From Flavobacteriales bacterium UBA5422 (lineage in GTDB: Bacteria > Bacteroidota > Bacteroidia > Flavobacteriales_D > Crocinitomicaceae), in the NCBI GenBank assembly GCA_002409405.1, contig DHNG01000020.1, positions 8,512-21,786 on the forward strand: 13,275 nucleotides of DNA. Reading direction: 5' to 3'. This document shows, piece after piece, positions 1-7,228 of the stretch. Within the stretch, counting starts at the first letter, position 1. The number at the start of each line of letters is the position of its first letter. The position numbers and the translations under genes are program-made. The notes under the pieces are model-generated. The model was not told the DNA's origin. It ran no database searches and saw only the letters and a list, made by a program, of their open reading frames with translations.

Positions 1-846
1 GCGCTGCCACTGCCTGTGCTTTATTTCATCAAATAGTTGTGTGGTTTCATATATTTTTAGTTGCCTGTTTTGTTCAACTGATAGTGCATTTAATCTGTTT
101 AATTGCTCATCATTGGCATTTTCTCTGGCTAAAAGATATAAAATTGTTTTTTTATTTGCAATTACATCTCCTCCTGTTTGCTTTCCGAATTTACCGGGAT
201 CTGCATACAAGTCGAGAATATCATCCTGAATTTGAAATGCCAGACCGACATACACACCAAAATTATAAATATGTTTCCGATCATTCTCAGAAGCATTTGC
301 AACAATTGCTGAAAGTTCCAACGCGCATCCCAGCAACACAGATGTTTTTAACCGGATCATCTCAATGTAATCATCGATACTGATATCTTCCCTTTCCTGG
401 TAATCCATATCCATTTGCTGGCCTTCACAAATTTCAACCGATGCTTTGTTAAATGTCTCCAGCAGCAAACGCAGATTCCCTTCTTGTTTTTCAAGGAGTT
501 GATATGCCTTTATCATCAGCATATCTCCGGATAAGATGGCCGTATTGGAATTCCATTTTATGTGGACGGTGGTATATCCTCTTCTTAAAGGAGCAGCGTC
601 CATTATATCGTCGTGAATCAATGTGAAATTATGAAAGATCTCAACTGCTAAAGCTGCATGAATTGCTTTTTCTTTTTCCAGTCCAAATAATTCTGCACCC
701 AGCAGCGTTAAAACAGGTCGCATACGTTTTCCCCCGATTTGCAGAAAATACCGAATCGGATCGTATAGCGTTAAAGGGAGGTCAGGGATGCTTATTTTTT
801 TTAGTTCACGCTCGATATAGGTGGTATAAGCAGAGATAAATTCCAT
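1..846 (-). CDS. Polyprenyl diphosphate synthase (short-chain type), 3' end cut by window edge
   Basis: This is a trans-isoprenyl diphosphate synthase. The family condenses isopentenyl diphosphate onto an allylic diphosphate in the cytoplasm, making precursors for quinones, carotenoids or similar isoprenoids. I translated 282 codons from the ATG at 846 to base 1 without meeting a stop. Full-length members have roughly 320-330 residues, so about 40 residues are missing. The first Asp-rich motif is DDIMD (residues 79-83), followed by the conserved PLRRG (86-90). The second is DDILD (208-212), followed by GK and KKT. The substrate-binding GGKRMRP lies at 38-44. Phe74 sits five residues before the first DDxxD and there is no insertion inside that motif, an arrangement described for type I GGPP synthases. 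I would therefore guess a C20 product over a long-chain one, but chain length is not proven. The start codon shares one base with the rfbA stop (TAATG), so translation is probably coupled and the two genes cotranscribed. Confidence 0.93.
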   Translation of the reverse strand, partial: MEFISAYTTYIERELKKISIPDLPLTLYDPIRYFLQIGGKRMRPVLTLLGAELFGLEKEKAIHAALAVEIFHNFTLIHDDIMDAAPLRRGYTTVHIKWNSNTAILSGDMLMIKAYQLLEKQEGNLRLLLETFNKASVEICEGQQMDMDYQEREDISIDDYIEMIRLKTSVLLGCALELSAIVANASENDRKHIYNFGVYVGLAFQIQDDILDLYADPGKFGKQTGGDVIANKKTILYLLARENANDEQLNRLNALSVEQNRQLKIYETTQLFDEIKHRQWQR

Positions 847-1712
847 TAATTTTTGTTGATTAAATTGAGTAAATATTCACCATACCCACTCTTTATAAGA
901 GGTTGTGCAATTTTCCGGAGTTGATCTTCATTGATGTATCCGTTTCGGAATGCTACTTCTTCAATACAACCGATTTTTAATCCCTGCCGTTCTTCAATTA
1001 CCTGTACAAACTGCCCTGCCTGCATGAGTGAAGCAAATGTACCCGTATCTAACCAGGCCGTCCCTCTACTCAAAACCGCAACTTTTAATTGATTTCTTCT
1101 TAAATATTCAGCATTCACATCCGTTATTTCATATTCACCTCTTGCCGAAGGTTGTAAGTTCTTTGCTATTTCTACAACAGTATTATCATAAAAATATAAT
1201 CCGGGAACAGCATAATTGGATTTGGGAACTTCCGGTTTTTCTTCTATCGAAATGGCATGCATGTGCGCATCAAATTCTACCACTCCATATCGTTTTGGGT
1301 CGCTCACATGATAGGCATAAACAACACCACCGGACGGATCATTATTTTCTTTGAGTAATTCATCCATTCCAACACCATAGAAAATATTATCTCCCAAAAT
1401 GAGGGCAACTTTTTCATTTCCGATGAATTCTTCCCCGATTACAAACGCTTGTGCCAAACCGTTGGGCTTTTCCTGTACTTTATACTGAAACTTACATCCC
1501 AGAGAGGAGCCATCTCCCAATAATCGTTGAAAATGAGGTAAATCGTGTGGTGTAGAAATGATTAATATGTCCCGTATTCCTGCATCCATCAGGATAGAAA
1601 GCGGATAGTAAATCATTGGTTTGTCATATACGGGCATGAGTTGTTTACTGACTGCCAATGTTAACGGATGCAAGCGGGTTCCGGAGCCACCTGCAAGAAT
1701 AATCCCCTTCAT
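846..1712 (-). CDS. rfbA: Glucose-1-phosphate thymidylyltransferase RfbA/RmlA
   Basis: This cytoplasmic enzyme joins dTTP and glucose-1-phosphate to give dTDP-glucose and pyrophosphate, the first step towards dTDP-L-rhamnose and other deoxysugars of O-antigen or surface polysaccharide. The 288 residues match the usual family length of about 290. The nucleotide-binding signature GGSGTRLHPLT is at 8-18, followed by SKQLMPVYDKPMIYYPLS. The metal-binding LGDN is at 106-109, with EEKP at 157-160, PKSNYAVPGLYFYD at about 163-176, EITDVN at 195-200 and WLDTGT at 220-225. All are typical of RmlA. The ATG at 1712 begins directly with the conserved MKGIILAGGSGTR, so the start is secure. No rfbB, rfbC or rfbD lies beside it in the window. 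Its nearest partner is the polyprenyl diphosphate synthase that overlaps its stop codon by one base. Confidence 0.97.
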   Translation of the reverse strand: MKGIILAGGSGTRLHPLTLAVSKQLMPVYDKPMIYYPLSILMDAGIRDILIISTPHDLPHFQRLLGDGSSLGCKFQYKVQEKPNGLAQAFVIGEEFIGNEKVALILGDNIFYGVGMDELLKENNDPSGGVVYAYHVSDPKRYGVVEFDAHMHAISIEEKPEVPKSNYAVPGLYFYDNTVVEIAKNLQPSARGEYEITDVNAEYLRRNQLKVAVLSRGTAWLDTGTFASLMQAGQFVQVIEERQGLKIGCIEEVAFRNGYINEDQLRKIAQPLIKSGYGEYLLNLINKN

Positions 1713-1841
1713 GAATGTTTGTTTTGTTCAATAACCAAAGTAACGCATTTTTTTTCAAATGAGCGATGTATCAATCAATATACAGGAGACAATAAACATG
1801 TTAAAAAACACCTCGATTTAATGAGAAAAACAAGAATGTGT

Positions 1842-1849
1842 TATATTTG
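1842..1849 (+). promoter_or_regulatory. Probable Bacteroidota -7 promoter element for the FG-GAP gene
   Basis: TATATTTG fits the Bacteroidota primary-sigma -7 consensus TAnnTTTG exactly and lies about 80 bases upstream of the ATG at 1931. A -33 TTG is not clear: only TTTA at 1817-1820 is near the right distance. The predicted transcript would have a leader of about 75 bases. An AGGA at 1923-1926, just before the ATG, could be a weak ribosome binding site. Confidence 0.5.
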
Positions 1850-1930
1850 CTTGCAGGCAATGTAGAAAATACTACTTTTTGACAGGTCCATTGCCAAGGC
1901 GAATTTTATAACTAAAACTTTCAGGAAATT

Positions 1931-3775
1931 ATGAAAAAATGGGAACTTCACAGGAAATTCAAGGCAATCGTTTTGAATTCAAAACTTACTTTTTTTACTG
2001 GTGTTTTTTGCCTTACAACAAGTGTTAATGCTCAAAACTGGGATCAACTGGTCAAATTAACAGCAGGTGACAGAGCAGCCATGTCCCGCTTTGGCCACAG
2101 TGTTGATATTTCAGGAGATTATGCGGTTGTAGGAGCTCCATTTAGTGGAAATGATGAGAATGGCGGTAATTTCCAGGATCAGGCAGGTGCAGCTTATATT
2201 TTACATAATAATTCAGGAACCTGGTCCGTTGTTCAGAAAATTGTAGCATCAGACCGTGCTCAATACGATTTCTTTGGCGGATCTGTTGCCATTGATGATG
2301 ATTACATTGTAGTGGGTGCAAACATGGAATCCCACGATGCAACAGGCGGAAATTTGCAAAACAGAGCAGGTTCTGCTTACATTTTTCACAATAACGGAGG
2401 TACATGGTCACAGGTTCAGAAAATTGTAGCATCAGACAGAGCAGCAGATGATTTCTTTGGCTATTCCGTATCCATTGATGACGATTATATCCTTGTCGGA
2501 GCATACGGAGAAGACCACAATGTTGCAGGTGTATCAAATATGTCAAAGTCTGGCTCGGCGTACATCTTTAAAAATAACTCAGGCACCTGGTCACAGGTTC
2601 AAAAAATTGTAGCATCAGACAGAGCTGCAGATGACCAGTTTGGTTACTCCGTAAGTATTTCTAAAGATAAACTGATTGTCGGAGCCTATACAGAAGATCA
2701 CGATGCAACGGGAGGAAATGCATTACAAGGTGCAGGTTCGGCATACATTTTTGTAGACAACGCAGGAACCTGGACGGAACAACAAAAAATTGTAGCAGCT
2801 GACAGAGGGTTTGACGATAATTTCGGTTACTCGGTAGCAATCAACAATACAACGGTTGTTGTAGGAGCATTTAAAGAATCGGAAGATGCAACCGGAGGAA
2901 ATACCATGCAGAATTCCGGATCCGCTTATGTGTTCGATTACCAATCAGGAACCTGGTCACAAACTCAAAAAATAGTCGCAAGCGACCGGGATGCAATGGA
3001 TTACTTTGGAGCTTCAGTTGATCTTTCGAATAGCTATATTGTTGTGGGAGCTTACTCGGAAACAGAAGATGCACAGGGGCAGGATAGCTTGTTCATGGCG
3101 GGGTCGGCGTATGTCTTTAAAAATGAATCCGGCGTTTGGCAACAAGAACAAAAGATCGTTGCGGCTGACAGAACAGCAGATGATTATTATGGATTTGATG
3201 TAGCAGCTACAGATGACTTTGTGCTGGTCGGAGCTGCAAGAGATTCTGAAAATGCAACCGGAGGAAGCCCATTGAATCAGGCAGGTTCAGTATACATTTA
3301 TGAACGGGCATGTGGAACAGATAATACTGTTTCTGTGAGCGGAGCTACAATCACTGCAAACCAGGCAGGCGCAACATATCAGTGGATTGATTGTAATTCA
3401 AATACACCTATTTCCGGAGAAACATCACAATCATTTACAGCTACCATTACGGGAGATTATGCCGTAGAAGTTACAGCAAATGGTTGTACAGCAACTTCCG
3501 TGTGTACAATGATTAGTGTCGTGGGATTGGAAGGATTAGAGCACGATACTTTCAGCATTTACCCGAACCCGAATAACGGTGTGTTTACAATCTCTTCTGA
3601 AAGTGGATTGGAAAATACAGTGGTACAAGTTTATTCAATTGTAGGGACAGTGATATATACCAATGCAGCAATAACAGGTAACAGTCTTACCATTGATTTA
3701 CAACATGAATTGTCAGGTGTTTACTTCGTAAAAGTAAATGACAGATCAGTAATAAAGTTGATCAAAAACAATTAA
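1931..3775 (+). CDS. Secreted FG-GAP repeat protein with T9SS type A C-terminal sorting domain
   Basis: This 614-residue exported protein of unknown binding partner is the only gene on the plus strand. A signal peptide covers residues 1-34, with a basic start, a hydrophobic stretch about 19-30 and likely cleavage SVNA|QN. Seven FG-GAP_2-type units follow, with their conserved K-x-x-A-x-DR starts at residues 42, 103, 164, 225, 286, 347 and 408, always 61 residues apart. Each carries an FG-x-SV strand, a (V/I)VGA turn and a GSAY(I/V)F strand followed by a GTW or GxW. Seven units suggest one closed seven-bladed propeller. A Cys-containing Ig/PKD-like segment lies at about 460-528 (ATYQWIDC, GDYAVEV). 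The end, about 541-612, is a T9SS sorting domain with YPNPNNG, VYSIVG and LSGVYFVKV, so the protein should cross the outer membrane and be anchored or released there. Calcium-binding DxDxDG loops of classical integrin-type repeats are not seen. A role in adhesion or ligand binding is inferred only from fold. Confidence 0.9.
   Translation: MKKWELHRKFKAIVLNSKLTFFTGVFCLTTSVNAQNWDQLVKLTAGDRAAMSRFGHSVDISGDYAVVGAPFSGNDENGGNFQDQAGAAYILHNNSGTWSVVQKIVASDRAQYDFFGGSVAIDDDYIVVGANMESHDATGGNLQNRAGSAYIFHNNGGTWSQVQKIVASDRAADDFFGYSVSIDDDYILVGAYGEDHNVAGVSNMSKSGSAYIFKNNSGTWSQVQKIVASDRAADDQFGYSVSISKDKLIVGAYTEDHDATGGNALQGAGSAYIFVDNAGTWTEQQKIVAADRGFDDNFGYSVAINNTTVVVGAFKESEDATGGNTMQNSGSAYVFDYQSGTWSQTQKIVASDRDAMDYFGASVDLSNSYIVVGAYSETEDAQGQDSLFMAGSAYVFKNESGVWQQEQKIVAADRTADDYYGFDVAATDDFVLVGAARDSENATGGSPLNQAGSVYIYERACGTDNTVSVSGATITANQAGATYQWIDCNSNTPISGETSQSFTATITGDYAVEVTANGCTATSVCTMISVVGLEGLEHDTFSIYPNPNNGVFTISSESGLENTVVQVYSIVGTVIYTNAAITGNSLTIDLQHELSGVYFVKVNDRSVIKLIKNN
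2054..3304 (+). repeat. In-frame tandem repeat, period 183 bp, seven units
   Basis: The FG-GAP units repeat at exactly 183 bases (61 codons), starting at 2054, 2237, 2420, 2603, 2786, 2969 and 3152. The last unit is shorter, ending near codon 458. At DNA level the block encoding KIVASDR is almost identical in units 2-4 (aaaattgtagcatcagac with one or two changes nearby). It differs more in units 5-7 and most in unit 1. This points to older duplication overall, with more recent duplication or gene conversion among the first inner units. Confidence 0.85.
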
Positions 3776-3800
3776 GCGACTAGTTAAAGCACACAATAAG

Positions 3801-3833
3801 AAAACCCCGGAAATAATAGATTCCGGGGTTTTT
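3801..3833 (+). terminator. Rho-independent terminator after the FG-GAP gene
   Basis: A 12-bp stem (AAAACCCCGGAA at 3801-3812 with TTCCGGGGTTTT at 3821-3832) has an 8-base loop and a T-rich tail (TTTTTATTTTTT to 3840). It starts 25 bases after the stop codon at 3775. Read on the minus strand the tail is GGGGTTTTCTTATT, so it could also stop the convergent RND transcript, though less strongly. No better terminator was seen for that gene. Confidence 0.9.
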
Positions 3834-3995
3834 ATTTTTTATGTAATCAGTAACGTTCTAAAACAGTTAACGGTAAAGTTGTAAGGAATAAGAACGAACC
3901 CGGCAATGTATGTACCAACAGAATATATATACTTTAAACCCAGTGAGGTATATAAACAGAAACAAATATGTGTGGGATGTAATACCGAACAGTTA

Positions 3996-6707
3996 TTAAA
4001 CAGCCGGAGGAGTTTTGTCCTCTTCGTTTGTGCTTTCACTGTCTTCCTGATCTTCTGATTCTGATCTGTCCAGTGAAAAATGCTCTACTTCTTTATCGTC
4101 AATCTCTAAACTACTCCAGTCAACATCATCATCGTCATCGTAGACGTCAAAGAATGGTTCCTGGAATGTTTTTGTAGACAATCGTTTCTCCAAACTCAAC
4201 AATACAGAAGGAACCAAAATCAGGTTGGTACTGATAGCGATTAGCAACGTCATGGAAACGAGTAATCCCAATGCTTGTGTTCCTCCGAATTCCGAGAACG
4301 TGAAAACGGAAAATCCGAAGAAAAGAATAATGGAGGTATAGAACATCCCTAAACCTGCTTCACGAAGTGATTCAATGACACTACCTTTCAAATCGTGTTT
4401 ATTGCTCTTGAGTTCCTGGCGATATTTGGCCAGGAAGTGGATGGAATCGTCTGCAGTAATTCCAAAAGAAATGTTGAACACCAATAATGTAGAAGGCTTT
4501 AGAGGAATGCCCAACCAACCCATAATTCCTCCGGTAATAACAAGTGGAATTAAATTGGGAACAAGTGATACAAATACCATTCCCCATGAACGGAATAACA
4601 AGGCCATTAACAATCCTACGGTAATGATTGCAAAAACAATCCCTCCAAGTAAGCTGTCAACCAGGTATTTTGTTCCTTCTGCTGCAACAACTGCTGTACC
4701 GGTTACCGTAGCATCCATGTACTCATAGTCAATTGCCTCACGGAGTTGCTGATTAAACTTATCTTTCTTATAATATTCCTTTATTTTATCAAAATCAGAA
4801 TCGAATGCGTACTGTAATTCATCATCTCCTTTTGAAATAATTGTCGTTAAGGTATTGTAAATCTCCGGGTATGATTCTAACAGGCTGTCAATATATACCT
4901 GATTTCCCGCTACTATTTTGGAATAATATTTTTCTATCTCAGCCTTATTCGGATTTAATATCTGATCAATTTCCTTCTTAACTAACTCCGCTTTGTCACT
5001 AAGTTCATACGATCCCAAGTCCTTGATTTGGGCACGAATCCGCAACGTAGTATTGGTTGTGTCCAACAATTCTTTCATTTTTAATGAACTGTTCAGATTC
5101 GTCAGATCAAAATTATCGATGTATGTTTTGAGTCGTACCTTATCCCGGTTGTTGAAGATTTCATATTTATCGGGGTTGTTGCCATAGTAAGCCATGTTAA
5201 TGACTTTGATGAAATCAACCATTGAAATACTCTTGGAAAATAATGTGTCATCCGCATACTTTTGCTGAATGGCTTCTACTTTCTCCAGTGTCGACTTTTT
5301 GAACAAGCGATTTTGCGCTTTGTAGTTGACCATTACTTCGAACGGAATGGATCCTCCAAAGTTGTCTTCAATGAACAGAATATCTTTTAAAATCTGGTGA
5401 TCTTTGGACAAGTCGCCGGTAATGTTCCCGGTCGCCCGTACTTTTAGCATCCCCCAAAGACTAAATACCAATACAGCTGCTGTGACGATATATACCCACT
5501 TTCTTTGCTTTTCAACAAGGTAAACCATTCCGTTGAGAAACTTTACAGCTAATCCCCGATCCAGGTGACGCAGGTGTTTATTGCTTGGTTTTTGCGTCAA
5601 TGTAGATACAATCGGCAGAATACAGATCGACAAGACGAATAACACCATGATATTCAGCGCCGCGATCAAACCGAACTCCATTAATTTGTCGGAATTGGTA
5701 AATACCAGCGTGAAAAATCCAAGTGCAGTGATCACATTGGTAATGAAGGTTGCGGTACCAACTTTCCCGATAACGCGTGTCAGGGCTTTAATTTTATTTC
5801 CGTGTGATTTTATTTCCTGGTGAAACTTAGTCATCAGGAACACACAATTCGGCATTCCGATGACAATCATCAACGGAGGAATCAAAGCCATCAGAACGGA
5901 AATATGGAATCCGAATAAAGCAATACTTCCCAGCGACCAGACAACGGCAACGGAAATAACAATATTACAGATCAGTACAACCCTAAGTGATCGGAAGATT
6001 AAATAAGTTAACAGGGAGGTTGCAAAGATCGCCAGACCGATAAACAGGTACATTTCTGTAATGATCCGTTTACTGATTACAACACGAATATGGGGAAGTC
6101 CTGCAAAACGTATTTGCCCGAAATCTTTTTCGTACGATTGTGCGAGTTCTTCAATTTCCAGGATAACATTTGCTTTTTTCTGATCAGAAAGAAAGTCTTC
6201 CTGAACATTGATCATCATCAGGGAGACATGTGTACTGTCGTTGTATAAAATTCCGTTATAAATAGGAATACGCTTGACTTCATCTTCTATCTGTTGAACA
6301 GATTTCTCCTGAAAACGGGTGTCTGAAAAGATCTTTCTGACCTCAAATTCCTGTTTTTCAATGTTGTTTTCTACGGAATAGAGCGTCGCTTCTGAAATCA
6401 CTCCTTCTACACCGTCAAACGTTAAAATGGAATCTCCCAGTTTTTTCCACTTCAATAAACGGTCTTCCGTATAGAGTGAATCTGTTTGAATGGCTAAAAC
6501 CAATGCACCGCCGTCTTCACCAAATTGCTCCTTAAATTTAACATAGTCAATTTTTGCAGGAGATTCTTTGGGAAGAATAAAACCATACTTGTTATCTAAC
6601 TTTAATCCTGTAGCCGCTTCGTAACCGAAAAATACAGTCAATAAAGTAATGATTCCAATGATCAGGAATTTATTTCTTAAAATGATATTAGCAAGTAACT
6701 GCCACAT
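3996..6707 (-). CDS. RND/MMPL-family inner-membrane transporter
   Basis: This large RND-superfamily exporter (903 residues) is of the MMPL/COG1033 type. Such proteins use the proton gradient to move lipids or other hydrophobic molecules, but the substrate here is unknown. It shows the usual duplicated plan: a first helix at about 13-29, a large periplasmic loop 30-215, five helices about 218-370, then a second half starting at about 404, a loop about 425-685 and five helices about 686-838. The second half keeps the transport motif GITADDSIHF (749-758), with the paired D753 and D754. The matching helix of the first half reads IGMPNCVF (283-290) and has no Asp pair. The cytoplasmic C-terminus (about 854-903) is strongly acidic, with five Asp in a row at 857-861 and many Glu and Ser. 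It is a single-gene unit with its own promoter, convergent with the FG-GAP gene. The ATG at 6707 is followed directly by the first helix. Confidence 0.9.
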   Translation of the reverse strand: MWQLLANIILRNKFLIIGIITLLTVFFGYEAATGLKLDNKYGFILPKESPAKIDYVKFKEQFGEDGGALVLAIQTDSLYTEDRLLKWKKLGDSILTFDGVEGVISEATLYSVENNIEKQEFEVRKIFSDTRFQEKSVQQIEDEVKRIPIYNGILYNDSTHVSLMMINVQEDFLSDQKKANVILEIEELAQSYEKDFGQIRFAGLPHIRVVISKRIITEMYLFIGLAIFATSLLTYLIFRSLRVVLICNIVISVAVVWSLGSIALFGFHISVLMALIPPLMIVIGMPNCVFLMTKFHQEIKSHGNKIKALTRVIGKVGTATFITNVITALGFFTLVFTNSDKLMEFGLIAALNIMVLFVLSICILPIVSTLTQKPSNKHLRHLDRGLAVKFLNGMVYLVEKQRKWVYIVTAAVLVFSLWGMLKVRATGNITGDLSKDHQILKDILFIEDNFGGSIPFEVMVNYKAQNRLFKKSTLEKVEAIQQKYADDTLFSKSISMVDFIKVINMAYYGNNPDKYEIFNNRDKVRLKTYIDNFDLTNLNSSLKMKELLDTTNTTLRIRAQIKDLGSYELSDKAELVKKEIDQILNPNKAEIEKYYSKIVAGNQVYIDSLLESYPEIYNTLTTIISKGDDELQYAFDSDFDKIKEYYKKDKFNQQLREAIDYEYMDATVTGTAVVAAEGTKYLVDSLLGGIVFAIITVGLLMALLFRSWGMVFVSLVPNLIPLVITGGIMGWLGIPLKPSTLLVFNISFGITADDSIHFLAKYRQELKSNKHDLKGSVIESLREAGLGMFYTSIILFFGFSVFTFSEFGGTQALGLLVSMTLLIAISTNLILVPSVLLSLEKRLSTKTFQEPFFDVYDDDDDVDWSSLEIDDKEVEHFSLDRSESEDQEDSESTNEEDKTPPAV

Positions 6708-6741
6708 ATTACCTATTTCTTCATTTTTTTAACAGAGGGGG

Positions 6742-6772
6742 CAAAATTACTGAATAAGAAATTCGTATGCAA
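6742..6772 (-). promoter_or_regulatory. Bacteroidota-type promoter of the RND transporter gene
   Basis: On the minus strand a TTG (6772-6770) is followed after 20 bases by TAATTTTG (6749-6742). This fits the Bacteroidota pattern of a -33 TTG and a -7 TAnnTTTG with the reported spacing. Transcription would begin near 6735, leaving a leader of about 28 bases before the ATG at 6707. It lies beyond the secG terminator, supporting an independent transcript. Confidence 0.65.
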
Positions 6773-6830
6773 CCCCTATTTGGTTTTATTTACAATTCAC
6801 TGTATTTATCTGTTCCGGACAGGAGCAGAT

Positions 6831-6869
6831 AAAAATAAAAAACCCCATAACAAATGTATTGTTATGGGG
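6831..6869 (-). terminator. Rho-independent terminator after secG
   Basis: CCCCATAACAA (6843-6853) pairs with TTGTTATGGGG (6859-6869) as an 11-bp stem with a 5-base loop. On the minus strand the stem is followed by TTTTTTATTTTTATC. It begins 17 bases after the secG stop codon and closes the miaB-to-secG operon. Confidence 0.9.
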
Positions 6870-6885
6870 CAAATGTATGATAGGA

Positions 6886-7224
6886 TTACTGTCCTTGAGT
6901 TCCTCCTGTTTGTTGACCTTGCTGTCCTTGCTGAGCGTTTGGTTGTGCTCCGTTTGCAGGTTGCTCCGTTTGGTTTGTTTCAGCCGGAGGAGCTTGAGTA
7001 AAGGACTTTGTTCTCAATGTCATAATGATACTCAATACAGCAATCAATCCAGCCAACGACCACGTTGCTCTGTCAATAAAGTCATTTGTTTTCTGAACAC
7101 CTCCGATTTGTTGAGCCGCTCCGAAGTCCGAACTCAATCCTCCTCCTTTCGGGTTTTGAATAAAGACGATAACGATCAGCAAAACACTTGCGATAATGAT
7201 CAGTATAGTTATTAAGTCATTCAT
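6886..7224 (-). CDS. secG: Preprotein translocase subunit SecG
   Basis: SecG is the small accessory subunit of the SecYEG channel in the inner membrane and aids SecA-driven protein export. The 112 residues show the family plan. Helix one is at about 4-22, and the cytoplasmic loop carries the conserved IQNPKGGGLSSDFG (22-35), equivalent to the canonical GKGGGL...FG motif. Helix two is at about 54-70. From about residue 76 the tail is rich in Gln, Asn, Gly and Pro, a low-complexity extension. It is the last gene of the operon, starting 4 bases after the upstream TPR gene's stop, and is followed by a strong terminator. No Shine-Dalgarno sequence precedes its ATG, so it may depend on translation of the gene before it. 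Confidence 0.95.
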   Translation of the reverse strand: MNDLITILIIIASVLLIVIVFIQNPKGGGLSSDFGAAQQIGGVQKTNDFIDRATWSLAGLIAVLSIIMTLRTKSFTQAPPAETNQTEQPANGAQPNAQQGQQGQQTGGTQGQ

Positions 7225-7228
7225 GGTA

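Noticed and set aside
1736..1743. TTACTTTG on the minus strand as the rfbA promoter -7 element
   Set aside because: It misses the A of the TAnnTTTG consensus, and the nearest TTTG upstream (1759-1756) is only 12 bases away, too close for a -33 element. The promoter of rfbA is not located.
2054..3304. Regularly spaced repeats as a CRISPR-like array
   Set aside because: The period is exactly 61 codons, the frame is open throughout, and the repeats encode conserved FG-GAP protein units.
3926..3954. Inverted repeat TATATAC...GTATATA as a terminator for the RND gene
   Set aside because: The stem is only 7 bp and AT-only apart from one pair, with a 15-base loop and no T tract on the minus strand. 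The GC-rich hairpin at 3801-3833 is a better candidate.
6851..6877. Two copies of CAAATGTA (6851-6858 and 6870-6877), each an exact minus-strand TAnnTTTG match
   Set aside because: The first lies within the secG terminator hairpin and the second just beside it, neither has a convincing -33 partner, and the next gene has a better placed promoter at 6742-6772.
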